A DNA stretch of 64,000 nucleotides, taken from assembly GCA_019635795.1 (NCBI GenBank), contig JAHBYV010000013.1, positions 1 through 64,000 on the forward strand. Direction: 5' to 3'. Made by a program: the position numbers and the translations under genes. Shown here in pieces: positions 26,116-34,251 of this stretch. Numbering within the stretch: the first letter of the stretch is position 1; the number at the start of each line of letters is the position of its first letter. Below the pieces are notes generated by a model. The model ran no database searches. It worked only from the letters and a program-made list of their open reading frames with translations, and was not told the DNA's origin. Source of the stretch: Rhizobiaceae bacterium (GTDB lineage: Bacteria > Pseudomonadota > Alphaproteobacteria > Rhizobiales > Rhizobiaceae).

Positions 26116-26781
26116 TCAACTTAATTGCGCTCGCACAAGCCCGCGCAGCGAGTTGCCGACGAAAATCTCGCGGGCCTTGGTCATTTCATGCGGCATTATA
26201 ACCGCCTCCTGTGCCAATCCCTTTTCCAGCATTTCAGCGCGGAGCACGCCCGCCAGCAGGCCGCAGGAAAGCGTCGGAGTTGCAAGAGGGTGGCCATCGC
26301 CGAAATCCACGAACAACGTCGTGATCGTGCCTTCGCAAAGCTCGCCACGCTCGTTCAGCAATAGCACTTCGTCTGCATCAGTGATGCCAAATTCCGAGCG
26401 CGCCGCCGCGTAGATAGTTCTGCGTGAGGTTTTGTGGCGTAGCAAAAGATCGCTTGAGTCCAGTCTTGCCGACGCGATCCGCAAGCGCCATAGCGCGTCA
26501 GAGGCGAGTGGTGAAAACGGACTGACGGTACAGGTTACGCTTCCGTCCGGATCGAGAACGACACGCACGCGCAGTGCGTGGGGGCTGTGTTCGATGGCGG
26601 TTTGCAACGCGCGCTCTGCATTTTCAGCGTTCCAGGAAAATCCGAGCGCCAGCGCAGACTGGCCCATTCTTTCCAGATGTCGCGCGCCGCGAATGAACCC
26701 GCCGTCGGGCTCCCAACGCAAAGTTTCGATCAACTGGTAGCTGGCGCCATTCCCGTGGCGAAGCGTGCTTTCAGCAGGCAT
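26116..26781 (-). CDS. pabC: Class IV aminotransferase, probable 4-amino-4-deoxychorismate lyase
   Basis: This 221-residue PLP protein of fold type IV has a PLP lysine in LLLRHKTSRRTIY, DEVLLLNERGELCEGTITTLFV (the cofactor-phosphate and EGTxxN-like region) and a C-terminal glycine-rich LSCGLLAGVLRAEML. It is shorter than PabC of enterobacteria (about 270), as is common when the gene follows pabB. Its 5' end overlaps the 3' end of pabB by 52 bp in another frame. This indicates coupled translation and a role in making p-aminobenzoate for folate. Branched-chain or D-amino-acid transaminase activity cannot be ruled out, but the context favours PabC. Confidence 0.8.
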   Translation of the reverse strand: MPAESTLRHGNGASYQLIETLRWEPDGGFIRGARHLERMGQSALALGFSWNAENAERALQTAIEHSPHALRVRVVLDPDGSVTCTVSPFSPLASDALWRLRIASARLDSSDLLLRHKTSRRTIYAAARSEFGITDADEVLLLNERGELCEGTITTLFVDFGDGHPLATPTLSCGLLAGVLRAEMLEKGLAQEAVIMPHEMTKAREIFVGNSLRGLVRAQLS

Positions 26782-27887
26782 TCCTGATATTCGCTCCCGG
26801 CGTTTGAATCGAACACGACGCCGCCGCCGACATTGTAGACCGCGCGGCCATTGGCAAACAGTGTAATGGTGCGGATTGCAACATTGAACCGCATCTGGCC
26901 ATCAGGACCAATCCAGCCTATCGCCCCGCAGTAAGCATTGCGGGGTGCCGTCTCCAAATCGCGCAATATCTCCATGGCCCGGATTTTTGGCGCACCCGTT
27001 ATTGAGCCGCAGGGAAACAGGGCTGCAAATATCTGCCGAATCGTCAGATCAGGCAGAAGTTTCGCGCGCACCCGGCTAACCATCTGGTGAACGGTTGGAT
27101 AGGACTCGATACGAAACAATTCGGGCACATCCAGCGTGCCAACCTCGCTGATAAGCGAGACGTCATTGCGCAACAGATCGACAATCATCCGGTTTTCGGC
27201 CTGATTTTTCTCGTCGTTGCGCAAATAGTCCTTCAACGCCTCATCTTCGGCCGCGTTTTGACCGCGAGGCGCGGTTCCTTTCATCGGCCGTGTTTCAATC
27301 CAGCCATCTGCATCGATCTCAAAAAAGAGTTCAGGTGAACGCGATAGAATGACGGGGTCGCCAAGCTGGACCAACGCCCCGTATTTCACGGGCTGGCGCT
27401 CGGTTAGCGCATCGAATGCCTGACGGGGAGAGCCAAACCAGCGCGCTTCCACCGGAAATGTCAGATTGGCCTGATAGCAGTTACCAAGCCGCAAATGCCT
27501 GTGCAATCGCTCGAAGCGCTTTTCATAGTCGGAGTAGCTCCAGGCGGCGTGCGCGTCGTGAATTGGCCCGTTGGTTCGGGTTGCCTCCATCAGTGCTCGC
27601 GAATCCCTCGGATTGCGGAAAACGCCGAATGCCAGCAATGGCGTTTCCCTGCCATGCGGAAGCAGGGATTTCAGTTTTGGTTCAAGCAGATAGCCTGCTT
27701 CATACGACATATAGCCTGCAAGCCAATTGCCTGCTTTCCGCTCCCTTTCAACCGCAGCCAAAGCCGGCTCGAACTCATCCGCTTCATTTGCGACGATGAT
27801 TTTTTCCGGTCGCGCAAAAAGACGCTCCGTTCCTTCTTCGTCATTGCGGAACAGAACGGATGCGTCTGCGAGAGGGGGGCTGTCCAT
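26730..27887 (-). CDS. pabB: Aminodeoxychorismate synthase component I
   Basis: This 385-residue chorismate-utilising enzyme amidates chorismate to 4-amino-4-deoxychorismate, the first step of the p-aminobenzoate branch of folate synthesis. The catalytic half has ETRPMKGTAPRG, DLLRNDVSLISEVGTLDVPELF and ALFPCGSITGAPKIRAMEILRDLE. The CGAIGWIGPDGQMRFNVAIRT block is typical of PabB and anthranilate synthase. The N-terminal domain is short. The pabC-like gene overlaps its end. No PabA glutaminase is nearby; PabB can use the trpG/pabA product encoded elsewhere. Confidence 0.92.
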   Translation of the reverse strand: MDSPPLADASVLFRNDEEGTERLFARPEKIIVANEADEFEPALAAVERERKAGNWLAGYMSYEAGYLLEPKLKSLLPHGRETPLLAFGVFRNPRDSRALMEATRTNGPIHDAHAAWSYSDYEKRFERLHRHLRLGNCYQANLTFPVEARWFGSPRQAFDALTERQPVKYGALVQLGDPVILSRSPELFFEIDADGWIETRPMKGTAPRGQNAAEDEALKDYLRNDEKNQAENRMIVDLLRNDVSLISEVGTLDVPELFRIESYPTVHQMVSRVRAKLLPDLTIRQIFAALFPCGSITGAPKIRAMEILRDLETAPRNAYCGAIGWIGPDGQMRFNVAIRTITLFANGRAVYNVGGGVVFDSNAGSEYQECLLKARFATGMAPATS

Positions 27888-27898
27888 ACAGTTGGCTA

Positions 27899-29743
27899 TC
27901 AGTCGTCGAGCGCTTCCAGCTCGTCAATCAACTCTTCAATAACAGACAGTCCGCGCTGCCAGAAGTCCGGCTCCCGCGCATCAAGTCCGAAAGGTGCCAG
28001 CAATTCCGAATAGTGCTTGCTGCCGCCCGCCCGAAGCATTGCGAAATACTTCTCCTGAAAGCCCTGTTCCGTCTTGCTATAAACTGCGTAGAGCGAGTTC
28101 ACGAGACAATCGCCGAAGGCATAAGCATAGACATAGAAAGGCGAATGGATGAAGTGGGGAATGTAGGTCCAGAATGTTTCATACCCCGGCTTCAATGCGA
28201 TAGCCTCTCCGAGACTTTCCCGCTGTACAGAAAGCCATAGCTCGCCAATCTGGTCGGTGGTCAACTCGCCATTCTGCCGCTCTGTGTGAACACGTCGCTC
28301 GAATTCGTAGAACGCGATCTGGCGCACGACCGTGTTGATCATGTCCTCGACCTTTTGCGCAAGCATTGCCTTGCGCTCGCGGCGGTCGCGCGTTTTCTCA
28401 AGAAGTGAGCGGAACGTGAGCATCTCGCCAAAAACGGATGCGGTTTCGGCAAGTGTCAAAGGTGTCGAGGCCATCAAGGCTCCTTGTTCTGCCGCAAGAA
28501 CCTGATGCACACCATGTCCGAGTTCGTGTGCGAGTGTCATCACATCGCGCGGCTTGCCGAGATAATTCAACAGAACATAGGGGTGCACGGACGGCACCGT
28601 TGGGTGAGCAAACGCACCCGGAGATTTGCCGACGCGAACCGGGGCATCGATCCAGTTTCGATCGAAGAAGCGCCGCGCAATGTCAGCCATTTCAGGCGAG
28701 AAACTTTCATAAGCTGACAGAACTGTGTTGCGCGCTTCGTCCCATGCGATTGTGGCTTGTGGGGCCTGCGGCAAGGGCGCATTGCGATCCCAGTGGTTCA
28801 GTTTTTCCATCCCGAGCCAGCGCGCCTTCATCTTGTAATACCGATGCGAAATGCGCGGATAGGCTGCTTGCACCGCGCTTGCCAGCGCATCCACAACCTC
28901 GCGCTCCACCCGGTTCGAGAGGTGACGGAAGTCGGCAATGTCCTCAAACGACCGCCAGCGATTCGCAATGTCGAGGTCCTTGGCCAGCGTGTTGGTTATC
29001 AGCGTGAACGTGCGGATGTGCTTTGAAAAGGTTTCAGCAAGTGCGTCGGCAGCTTTGCGGCGAACTGACGGGTCCGGGTCCTGCAACTTGTTGAGCGTAG
29101 GCTCGATAGGCAGCTTTTCACCGTCAATATCGAAGCGCAAATCCGTTATTGTTTCATCAAACAAGCGGTTCCATGCGCCGCGGCCTGTCACCGATTTTTC
29201 GTGAAAAAGCTGCTCAACGCGATCTTCAAGCTGGTGTGGCTTGTCTTTGCGCAAATCTTCCAGCCAAGGGCGATAATGCGCAAACTGCGGGTCGTTCTCC
29301 AGCGCGAGAGCAACAGCATCATCGGGGATTTTGTTGAGCTCAAGCGAGAAGAATATCAGATGTGTTCCGGCATCTGTCAGTTTTTCCTGAACGTCGCCGT
29401 AAAGCTTGACCCGCACGGGATCTGACGTGTCGCCTGCATAAACAAGGCCGGCATAGGAGCCGATTCGACCCATCAACTCCTCGATCTCTTCATATTCCTT
29501 CACTGCTTGACCGAGACGTCCATTCGCACCTTTGCGCGCCTCGGCTTCAAGAGTGCTGCGCCAGCGTGTCTCGAATTCGGTGCACAAGGCTGCGCACCGT
29601 GCGAGGTCGTCTTTCAGTTGCGGCGAATCAATCGATGGATATAGATCGGTCAGATTCCACTCAGGCAGCGCACCCAGTGCGGCGGTTGCGCCATCAGAAG
29701 CGGATGCAGAGAGGTTTGCCGCACCATGAACGAAGTTAAGCAT
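27899..29743 (-). CDS. pepF: Oligoendopeptidase F (M3 metallopeptidase)
   Basis: This 614-residue cytosolic zinc peptidase of family M3B has the zinc site LAHELGHGVHQVL, with a downstream Glu in LAETASVFGEML. The N-terminal helical region (WNLTDLYPSIDSPQL) is typical of PepF. Supporting blocks are GKSPGAFAHP and HPYVLLNYLGKPRDVMTLAHELGH. It degrades short oligopeptides. It lies 11 bp upstream of pabB on the same strand and may be its operon leader. Confidence 0.94.
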   Translation of the reverse strand: MLNFVHGAANLSASASDGATAALGALPEWNLTDLYPSIDSPQLKDDLARCAALCTEFETRWRSTLEAEARKGANGRLGQAVKEYEEIEELMGRIGSYAGLVYAGDTSDPVRVKLYGDVQEKLTDAGTHLIFFSLELNKIPDDAVALALENDPQFAHYRPWLEDLRKDKPHQLEDRVEQLFHEKSVTGRGAWNRLFDETITDLRFDIDGEKLPIEPTLNKLQDPDPSVRRKAADALAETFSKHIRTFTLITNTLAKDLDIANRWRSFEDIADFRHLSNRVEREVVDALASAVQAAYPRISHRYYKMKARWLGMEKLNHWDRNAPLPQAPQATIAWDEARNTVLSAYESFSPEMADIARRFFDRNWIDAPVRVGKSPGAFAHPTVPSVHPYVLLNYLGKPRDVMTLAHELGHGVHQVLAAEQGALMASTPLTLAETASVFGEMLTFRSLLEKTRDRRERKAMLAQKVEDMINTVVRQIAFYEFERRVHTERQNGELTTDQIGELWLSVQRESLGEAIALKPGYETFWTYIPHFIHSPFYVYAYAFGDCLVNSLYAVYSKTEQGFQEKYFAMLRAGGSKHYSELLAPFGLDAREPDFWQRGLSVIEELIDELEALDD

Positions 29744-29883
29744 TCGGTTTCCCTTTTCGAGCCCGCGTCACAATCGTGGTCGTTGCGCCGCGCGGAACGA
29801 CATATTGAGATAAAGTGTTGAAGCCTTGTTTAGAACCCTGTGCCACAATGATCCACACCGACTTTGAGTAGCCCCTTCTGAAC

Positions 29884-31386
29884 ATGGCCTCCACCGTACT
29901 TATTATTGATGACGATCCAGTCCAACGCCGTTTGCTTGAAGCTGCGGTCACAAAGTTTGGACATACAGCCCGCCTTGCAGACGGTGGCGAGGCCGGTCTT
30001 AAGGCATTGGACGGTGCTGGCGGCGGTAATGTTGCCGTGGTGATCCTTGATCTCGTTATGCCCGGCATGGATGGCCTTGCGGTTTTGCAGACCATGCGCG
30101 AGCGCGGAATCGAGGTTCCTGTTATCGTGCAAACGGCACAAGGCGGCATTGAGACGGTCGTTTCTGCCATGCGGCAGGGCGCGTTTGATTTCGTTGTGAA
30201 ACCAGCTTCGCCGGACCGGCTCAACAAGGCGATCAGCGATGCCCTGAAAGTTGAAGCCTATGGCGGGGTCAAACGCGAGGATAAGCGCGCATCCACGACG
30301 CTGACGATCAAGGATCTCATAACGGAAAGCCCGGCTATGGAGCGCGTCGTCAGTCTTGCGCGCAAGGCGGCAGGGTCCAACATCCCTGTGCTCATTGAAG
30401 GTGAGTCGGGCGTCGGTAAGGAAATGATTGCCCGCGTTATCCAAGGGGCAAGCGAGCGTCGAAACAAACCGTTTGTCACTGTCAATTGCGGTGCGATCCC
30501 GGATAACCTTGTCGAAAGCATCCTTTTCGGCCACGAAAAAGGGTCGTTCACCGGAGCCAGCGAAAAGCATATCGGCAAATTCGTAGAAGCGCACACCGGT
30601 ACACTCTTTCTGGACGAAATTGGCGACCTGCCGCTTGACGTGCAGGTCAAGTTGCTGCGCGCTGTGCAGCAGGGCGAGGTTGATCCGGTTGGTGGACGTG
30701 CGACCATCAAGGTCGATATCCGTTTTATCTCGGCGACCCACCGTGACCTGATCGAGCAGGTCAAGCACGGCCATTTCCGGGAGGATCTGTTCTACCGGCT
30801 CAACGTGTTTCCGATCATGATCCCGCCGCTGCGTGACAGGCGGGAAGATATTCCACACCTGATCCGGCATTTCGTTTCAAAAATCGGGCGCGAAACAGGT
30901 AGCGGAGTGCGCACCATCAACCCGCAGGCGCTCGCGATGCTTCAGGCATATGACTGGCCTGGAAATATTCGCCAGCTTGAGAATGCAATATTTCGCGCGT
31001 CTGTTCTGTGCGAAGGTGATGCGCTGACGGTTGATGAATTTCCGCAAATCAAAGCTCAGGTCGAGGGCGTAGTGTTTGTCTCGCCGCCAGTGCGCGAGAC
31101 GACAAATATCGTTCACACCCCGGCTACGACCCCCATAATTCCCGCAGCAATTTTCGAGCAAACTGACGATTCACCCGGCGCACTTAACGCCTTGGACGCT
31201 CAGGGAAATATCAGGCCGTTGATTGAAGTTGAGCAGGAGATGATTGAGTTTGCTATTCGCTACTACGAAGGGCAGATGAGCGAAGTTGCGCGACGTTTGG
31301 GAATCGGTCGATCGACACTTTATCGAAAGTTAAAAGAATACGGTATTGACCCGGAAGCAATGACAGGCGACCGTACAGTCGGCTAG
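29884..31386 (+). CDS. Sigma-54-dependent response regulator (NtrC/AtoC type)
   Basis: This 500-residue cytosolic activator has a receiver domain at 1-125 (IIDDDPVQRRLL; phospho-acceptor Asp56 in VVILDLVMPGMDG). The AAA+ domain at 145-370 has Walker A GESGVGKE at 173-180 and Walker B LFLDEIGD at 241-248. The sigma-54 contact loop reads GSFTGA (220-225) rather than GAFTGA. A C-terminal Fis-type helix-turn-helix follows (MSEVARRLGIGRSTLYRKLKEYG). No histidine kinase is adjacent, so it is an orphan. A linker of about 70 residues separates the AAA+ and HTH domains. It is divergent from pepF; the regulon is unknown. Confidence 0.92.
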   Translation: MASTVLIIDDDPVQRRLLEAAVTKFGHTARLADGGEAGLKALDGAGGGNVAVVILDLVMPGMDGLAVLQTMRERGIEVPVIVQTAQGGIETVVSAMRQGAFDFVVKPASPDRLNKAISDALKVEAYGGVKREDKRASTTLTIKDLITESPAMERVVSLARKAAGSNIPVLIEGESGVGKEMIARVIQGASERRNKPFVTVNCGAIPDNLVESILFGHEKGSFTGASEKHIGKFVEAHTGTLFLDEIGDLPLDVQVKLLRAVQQGEVDPVGGRATIKVDIRFISATHRDLIEQVKHGHFREDLFYRLNVFPIMIPPLRDRREDIPHLIRHFVSKIGRETGSGVRTINPQALAMLQAYDWPGNIRQLENAIFRASVLCEGDALTVDEFPQIKAQVEGVVFVSPPVRETTNIVHTPATTPIIPAAIFEQTDDSPGALNALDAQGNIRPLIEVEQEMIEFAIRYYEGQMSEVARRLGIGRSTLYRKLKEYGIDPEAMTGDRTVG

Positions 31387-31416
31387 TTGGGCGTCACTGC
31401 ATATCTTTACAATAGG

Positions 31417-31543
31417 TTAACCAAGAGTCTGTCGACTTTTCTTTAACCATGTTTGCCCGAATATTGCCATTGTGTTACCGCATTTGACTTACAAAAGCGG
31501 TGGGCAAGTGAGAGTGGTGCTTCTATAAGTGATGGTTAACCAT
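31417..31543. promoter_or_regulatory. CtrA-like half-sites upstream of the DUF882 gene
   Basis: TTAACCAT occurs at 31443-31450 and 31536-31543, and TTAACCAA at 31417-31424, in the 239-bp gap after the sigma-54 regulator. The octamers match the half-site bound by CtrA in cell-cycle promoters of alphaproteobacteria. No canonical TTAA-N7-TTAA pair was seen. A short inverted segment (GCATCCGGC ... GCCGGGGG, 31576-31597) precedes the start codon. No other gene fits in this gap. Confidence 0.35.
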
Positions 31544-31625
31544 TACCATTGATAGTCAGGATGTGACTTTTTCGCATCCGGCTATGAGCCGGGGGTAGCA
31601 CGCTGAGCGTACAGGGCTTAACGAT

Positions 31626-33419
31626 TTGAAGACCGTAGCAGAGACTTTCCGTCGACTTTCGGGCACTCTATTGCCAAGTTGCGTCCTGGCAGCAGCCTGT
31701 ATGGTTGGCGCGACTTTTGGAACCGCAACGGCAGCGCAGGCTGAGACGCGTTCTCTCAAGCTCTATTTCGTCCATACTGGCGAGAAGGCTGAGGTCGTAT
31801 TCAAGCGCAATGGGCGCTACGACGCCGCAGGACTGCGCAAGATCAACACTATCTTGCGGGATTGGCGTCGCAACGAGCCGACCAAAATGGACCCCCGCCT
31901 TCTCGATGTGGTTTGGGAAGCTTACCGGCAGTCTGGCTCGCGTGCTTATATCCATGTTGTTTCAGCTTATCGTTCGCCTGCCACAAATGCCATGCTTCGC
32001 AACCGTAGCCGCGGCGTCGCCAAGAAGAGCCAGCACATGCTTGGCAAGGCTATGGATTGGTATGTGCCCGACGTAAAACTCAAGACACTGCGCAACATTG
32101 GCTTGCGTCTTCAGGCTGGTGGCGTCGGTTATTACCCGACTTCCGGTTCCCCATTTGTGCATTTCGATGTTGGTAATGTGCGCCATTGGCCCGGTATCAG
32201 CCGGTCTGAGCTTGCCTCGGTATTTCCCAACGGCAAAACACTGCATGTTCCAAGCGATGGAAAGCCGCTGCCTGGCTATGAGCAGGCGATGGCATCCTAC
32301 AAGCAGCGCGTCACGAAGGGCGATCTCGCAATTGCCAGCCTTTCCAGCGGCTCTTCTTCAACGAAGAAGCGTTCAGGTGGACTTCTCGCGGCATGGTTCG
32401 GAGGTGGCGCTGACGAGGAAGAGGATAATGGGGAATCCGCAGCGCCCGCCCGCGTGACGCCAAGGGCAAGCGTCGGCAGGGCAACGGAGTCTGCGCCAGC
32501 ACCCGCGGCGCCGAAGCCATCGACCCGTCAGCCTGAAATCACCATATTGCCGCCTGAGCTTGCCGCTCCGGCCAATGCGCAGCCGGTTCCGGTTCAGCCA
32601 ATGCCTCAGGAAGTTGTTGACACTCCTGAAACGATCCTGGCCTCGCTACCTGCGCGCAAGGTTCCAACCCCAATCTTTGCGCCGCGCCCCGAAGCTGAAG
32701 TTGGGCCTTCGGCTGATGTCAGTGAAGTGGCTGCACTCATTCAGGATCAGGCAACCGCGCTGCCTATGCCTGAGCAGGTGGCTTCAGCCAATGTTCCCGT
32801 TCCTGTGTGGCGTCCTGACTATAAAGCTGCACCGGAGGCTGATGAATCGGGTGCGTTGCTTGCTTTGGCAAGCACTGCCACGGAAGTTGCGGCTTATGCA
32901 CCGGTTCCGTCGGCGCGTCCTGTTCAGGTTCTTGAGAATCTTTCTTCTGCCCAGCCAGTGGCGGCAGTGGATCAAGTTCAACCTCAGCGGCGTCCGGGGA
33001 CTGATGGTTCAATCAGCAACGACACCGAAATTCGGGTTGCTTCAATCCCTGAAGTTGCGCCAAAGCAGCAACGTGTTGTGGCAACCAAGGGTGACAAGCC
33101 TGTTGCCATTAACGAGGCCAAGACGGTGCGCACCACGGCTAAATCTGGCCGCGTGACAGCTACTCCATCTGCCAAGCCTGCGCCTAAACAGCCGGTCGTT
33201 GTTGCGGCGGCACCTCAATCTGCGCGCTGGGCGCTGGACGAGGATTATGTGAAGCAGCCGAGCGGCAAAATCGCAGCACCTTCGTTTGCACAAAACATTG
33301 TGCGTACAGCTCCGATGGAAGTGTACACGGCGGGTTTCCAGCCAAGCGCCAAGGCAAAAGACGCCAACCGTTTCACCGGAAAAGCTGTCGAGTTCCTGTC
33401 AGTTGCCAAGTTTAACTGA
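31626..33419 (+). CDS. Exported DUF882 (YcbK-like, M15 peptidase fold) protein with long Pro/Ala-rich tail
   Basis: This 597-residue protein starts at TTG 31626. The signal sequence has the hydrophobic stretch GTLLPSCVLAAACMVGATFG and likely cleavage after AAQA. Residues 40-200 form a DUF882 / peptidase M15-like domain with the zinc-ligand pattern SQHMLGKAMDWYV and SPFVHFDVGN, and AYRSPATNAML. YcbK-type proteins are linked to peptidoglycan metabolism. The remaining 390 residues are low complexity, rich in Pro, Ala, Val and Lys, and probably disordered. The Shine-Dalgarno is weak and the start is tentative. Confidence 0.83.
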   Translation: MKTVAETFRRLSGTLLPSCVLAAACMVGATFGTATAAQAETRSLKLYFVHTGEKAEVVFKRNGRYDAAGLRKINTILRDWRRNEPTKMDPRLLDVVWEAYRQSGSRAYIHVVSAYRSPATNAMLRNRSRGVAKKSQHMLGKAMDWYVPDVKLKTLRNIGLRLQAGGVGYYPTSGSPFVHFDVGNVRHWPGISRSELASVFPNGKTLHVPSDGKPLPGYEQAMASYKQRVTKGDLAIASLSSGSSSTKKRSGGLLAAWFGGGADEEEDNGESAAPARVTPRASVGRATESAPAPAAPKPSTRQPEITILPPELAAPANAQPVPVQPMPQEVVDTPETILASLPARKVPTPIFAPRPEAEVGPSADVSEVAALIQDQATALPMPEQVASANVPVPVWRPDYKAAPEADESGALLALASTATEVAAYAPVPSARPVQVLENLSSAQPVAAVDQVQPQRRPGTDGSISNDTEIRVASIPEVAPKQQRVVATKGDKPVAINEAKTVRTTAKSGRVTATPSAKPAPKQPVVVAAAPQSARWALDEDYVKQPSGKIAAPSFAQNIVRTAPMEVYTAGFQPSAKAKDANRFTGKAVEFLSVAKFN

Positions 33420-33438
33420 TCAGTGGCGTGATTGTTCC

Positions 33439-33460
33439 AACGGCGTTTCAATGCGCCGTT
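33439..33460 (+). terminator. Weak terminator-like hairpin after the DUF882 gene
   Basis: AACGGCG (33439-33445) pairs with CGCCGTT (33454-33460) around an 8-nt loop, 20 bp after the stop codon. Only a single T follows the stem, so efficiency is doubtful. Confidence 0.4.
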
Positions 33461-33519
33461 TGTCCGTTCGCTTGAAACCATCCTGTTGAGCGATTTGAGG
33501 GCGGATTGAGGGGTGAGGC

Positions 33520-34251
33520 ATGGAACCGAGCAGCCTGAAGCCTCTGATCGATTTCTTCGAGGTTCGGGACAATCTGAGCGACGCTGAGCGCCAGATTCTT
33601 TCCAGTCTTCCGCTCCGCCGCCATGTTTTCCAGCGCAATGAAGAGATGGTCAGGGCGCACACCCAACCCAGAGAAAGCTGCATCGTTTTAAAGGGCTTGG
33701 CTGCGCGGGCGGTGTATATGCAAAATGGCGCGCGCCAGCTAACAGCAGTGCATGTTCCTGGCGATTTTGTCGATTTGCACGCATTTCTTCTCAAAGTCAT
33801 GGACCATAGCGTGGTTGCGCTTGGCGAATGCGAAGTCGCATTCGTGCCTCACGAACAGCTCATGCGTATTTCACAGGAGCAGCCGCATTTGACGCGGTTG
33901 TTCTGGATGTCCACCGTGATTGACGCAGCTATTCACCGCGCGTGGCTCGCCAGCATTGGCCGCCGTTCGCCGGAACAGCATATCGCGCACCTTTTTTGCG
34001 AGCTGTACACCCGGCTGGAAACGATCGGCTTTGCGCGTGGCATGACATTCGGGTTCCCTGTCACCCAGAGCGAAGTTGCGGACATGCTTGGCCTTTCGCT
34101 TGTCCACGTCAATCGAACGATACAGCAATTGCGCAGCAAGTATTTTGTGAATTGGGATGGCACTACCGTTCACATCAAAGATTTCGATCGATTGGCCGAG
34201 TTCTCGGAGTTTGATCCAAGTTATTTGAGCCTGATAAAGATTCCCCGATGA
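33520..34251 (+). CDS. Crp/Fnr-family transcriptional regulator
   Basis: This 243-residue regulator has an N-terminal cyclic-nucleotide-binding-like domain (about 20-140; VFQRNEEMV, GDFVDLHAFLL). The C-terminal winged helix (about 150-225) has the recognition segment VTQSEVADMLGLSLVHVNRTIQQL. There is no N-terminal cysteine cluster, so it is not an oxygen-sensing FNR with an iron-sulphur cluster. GAGG lies 7 nt before the ATG. The stop overlaps the start of the glycosidase gene (ATGA), so it is in an operon with it and may regulate it. The effector is unknown. Confidence 0.9.
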   Translation: MEPSSLKPLIDFFEVRDNLSDAERQILSSLPLRRHVFQRNEEMVRAHTQPRESCIVLKGLAARAVYMQNGARQLTAVHVPGDFVDLHAFLLKVMDHSVVALGECEVAFVPHEQLMRISQEQPHLTRLFWMSTVIDAAIHRAWLASIGRRSPEQHIAHLFCELYTRLETIGFARGMTFGFPVTQSEVADMLGLSLVHVNRTIQQLRSKYFVNWDGTTVHIKDFDRLAEFSEFDPSYLSLIKIPR

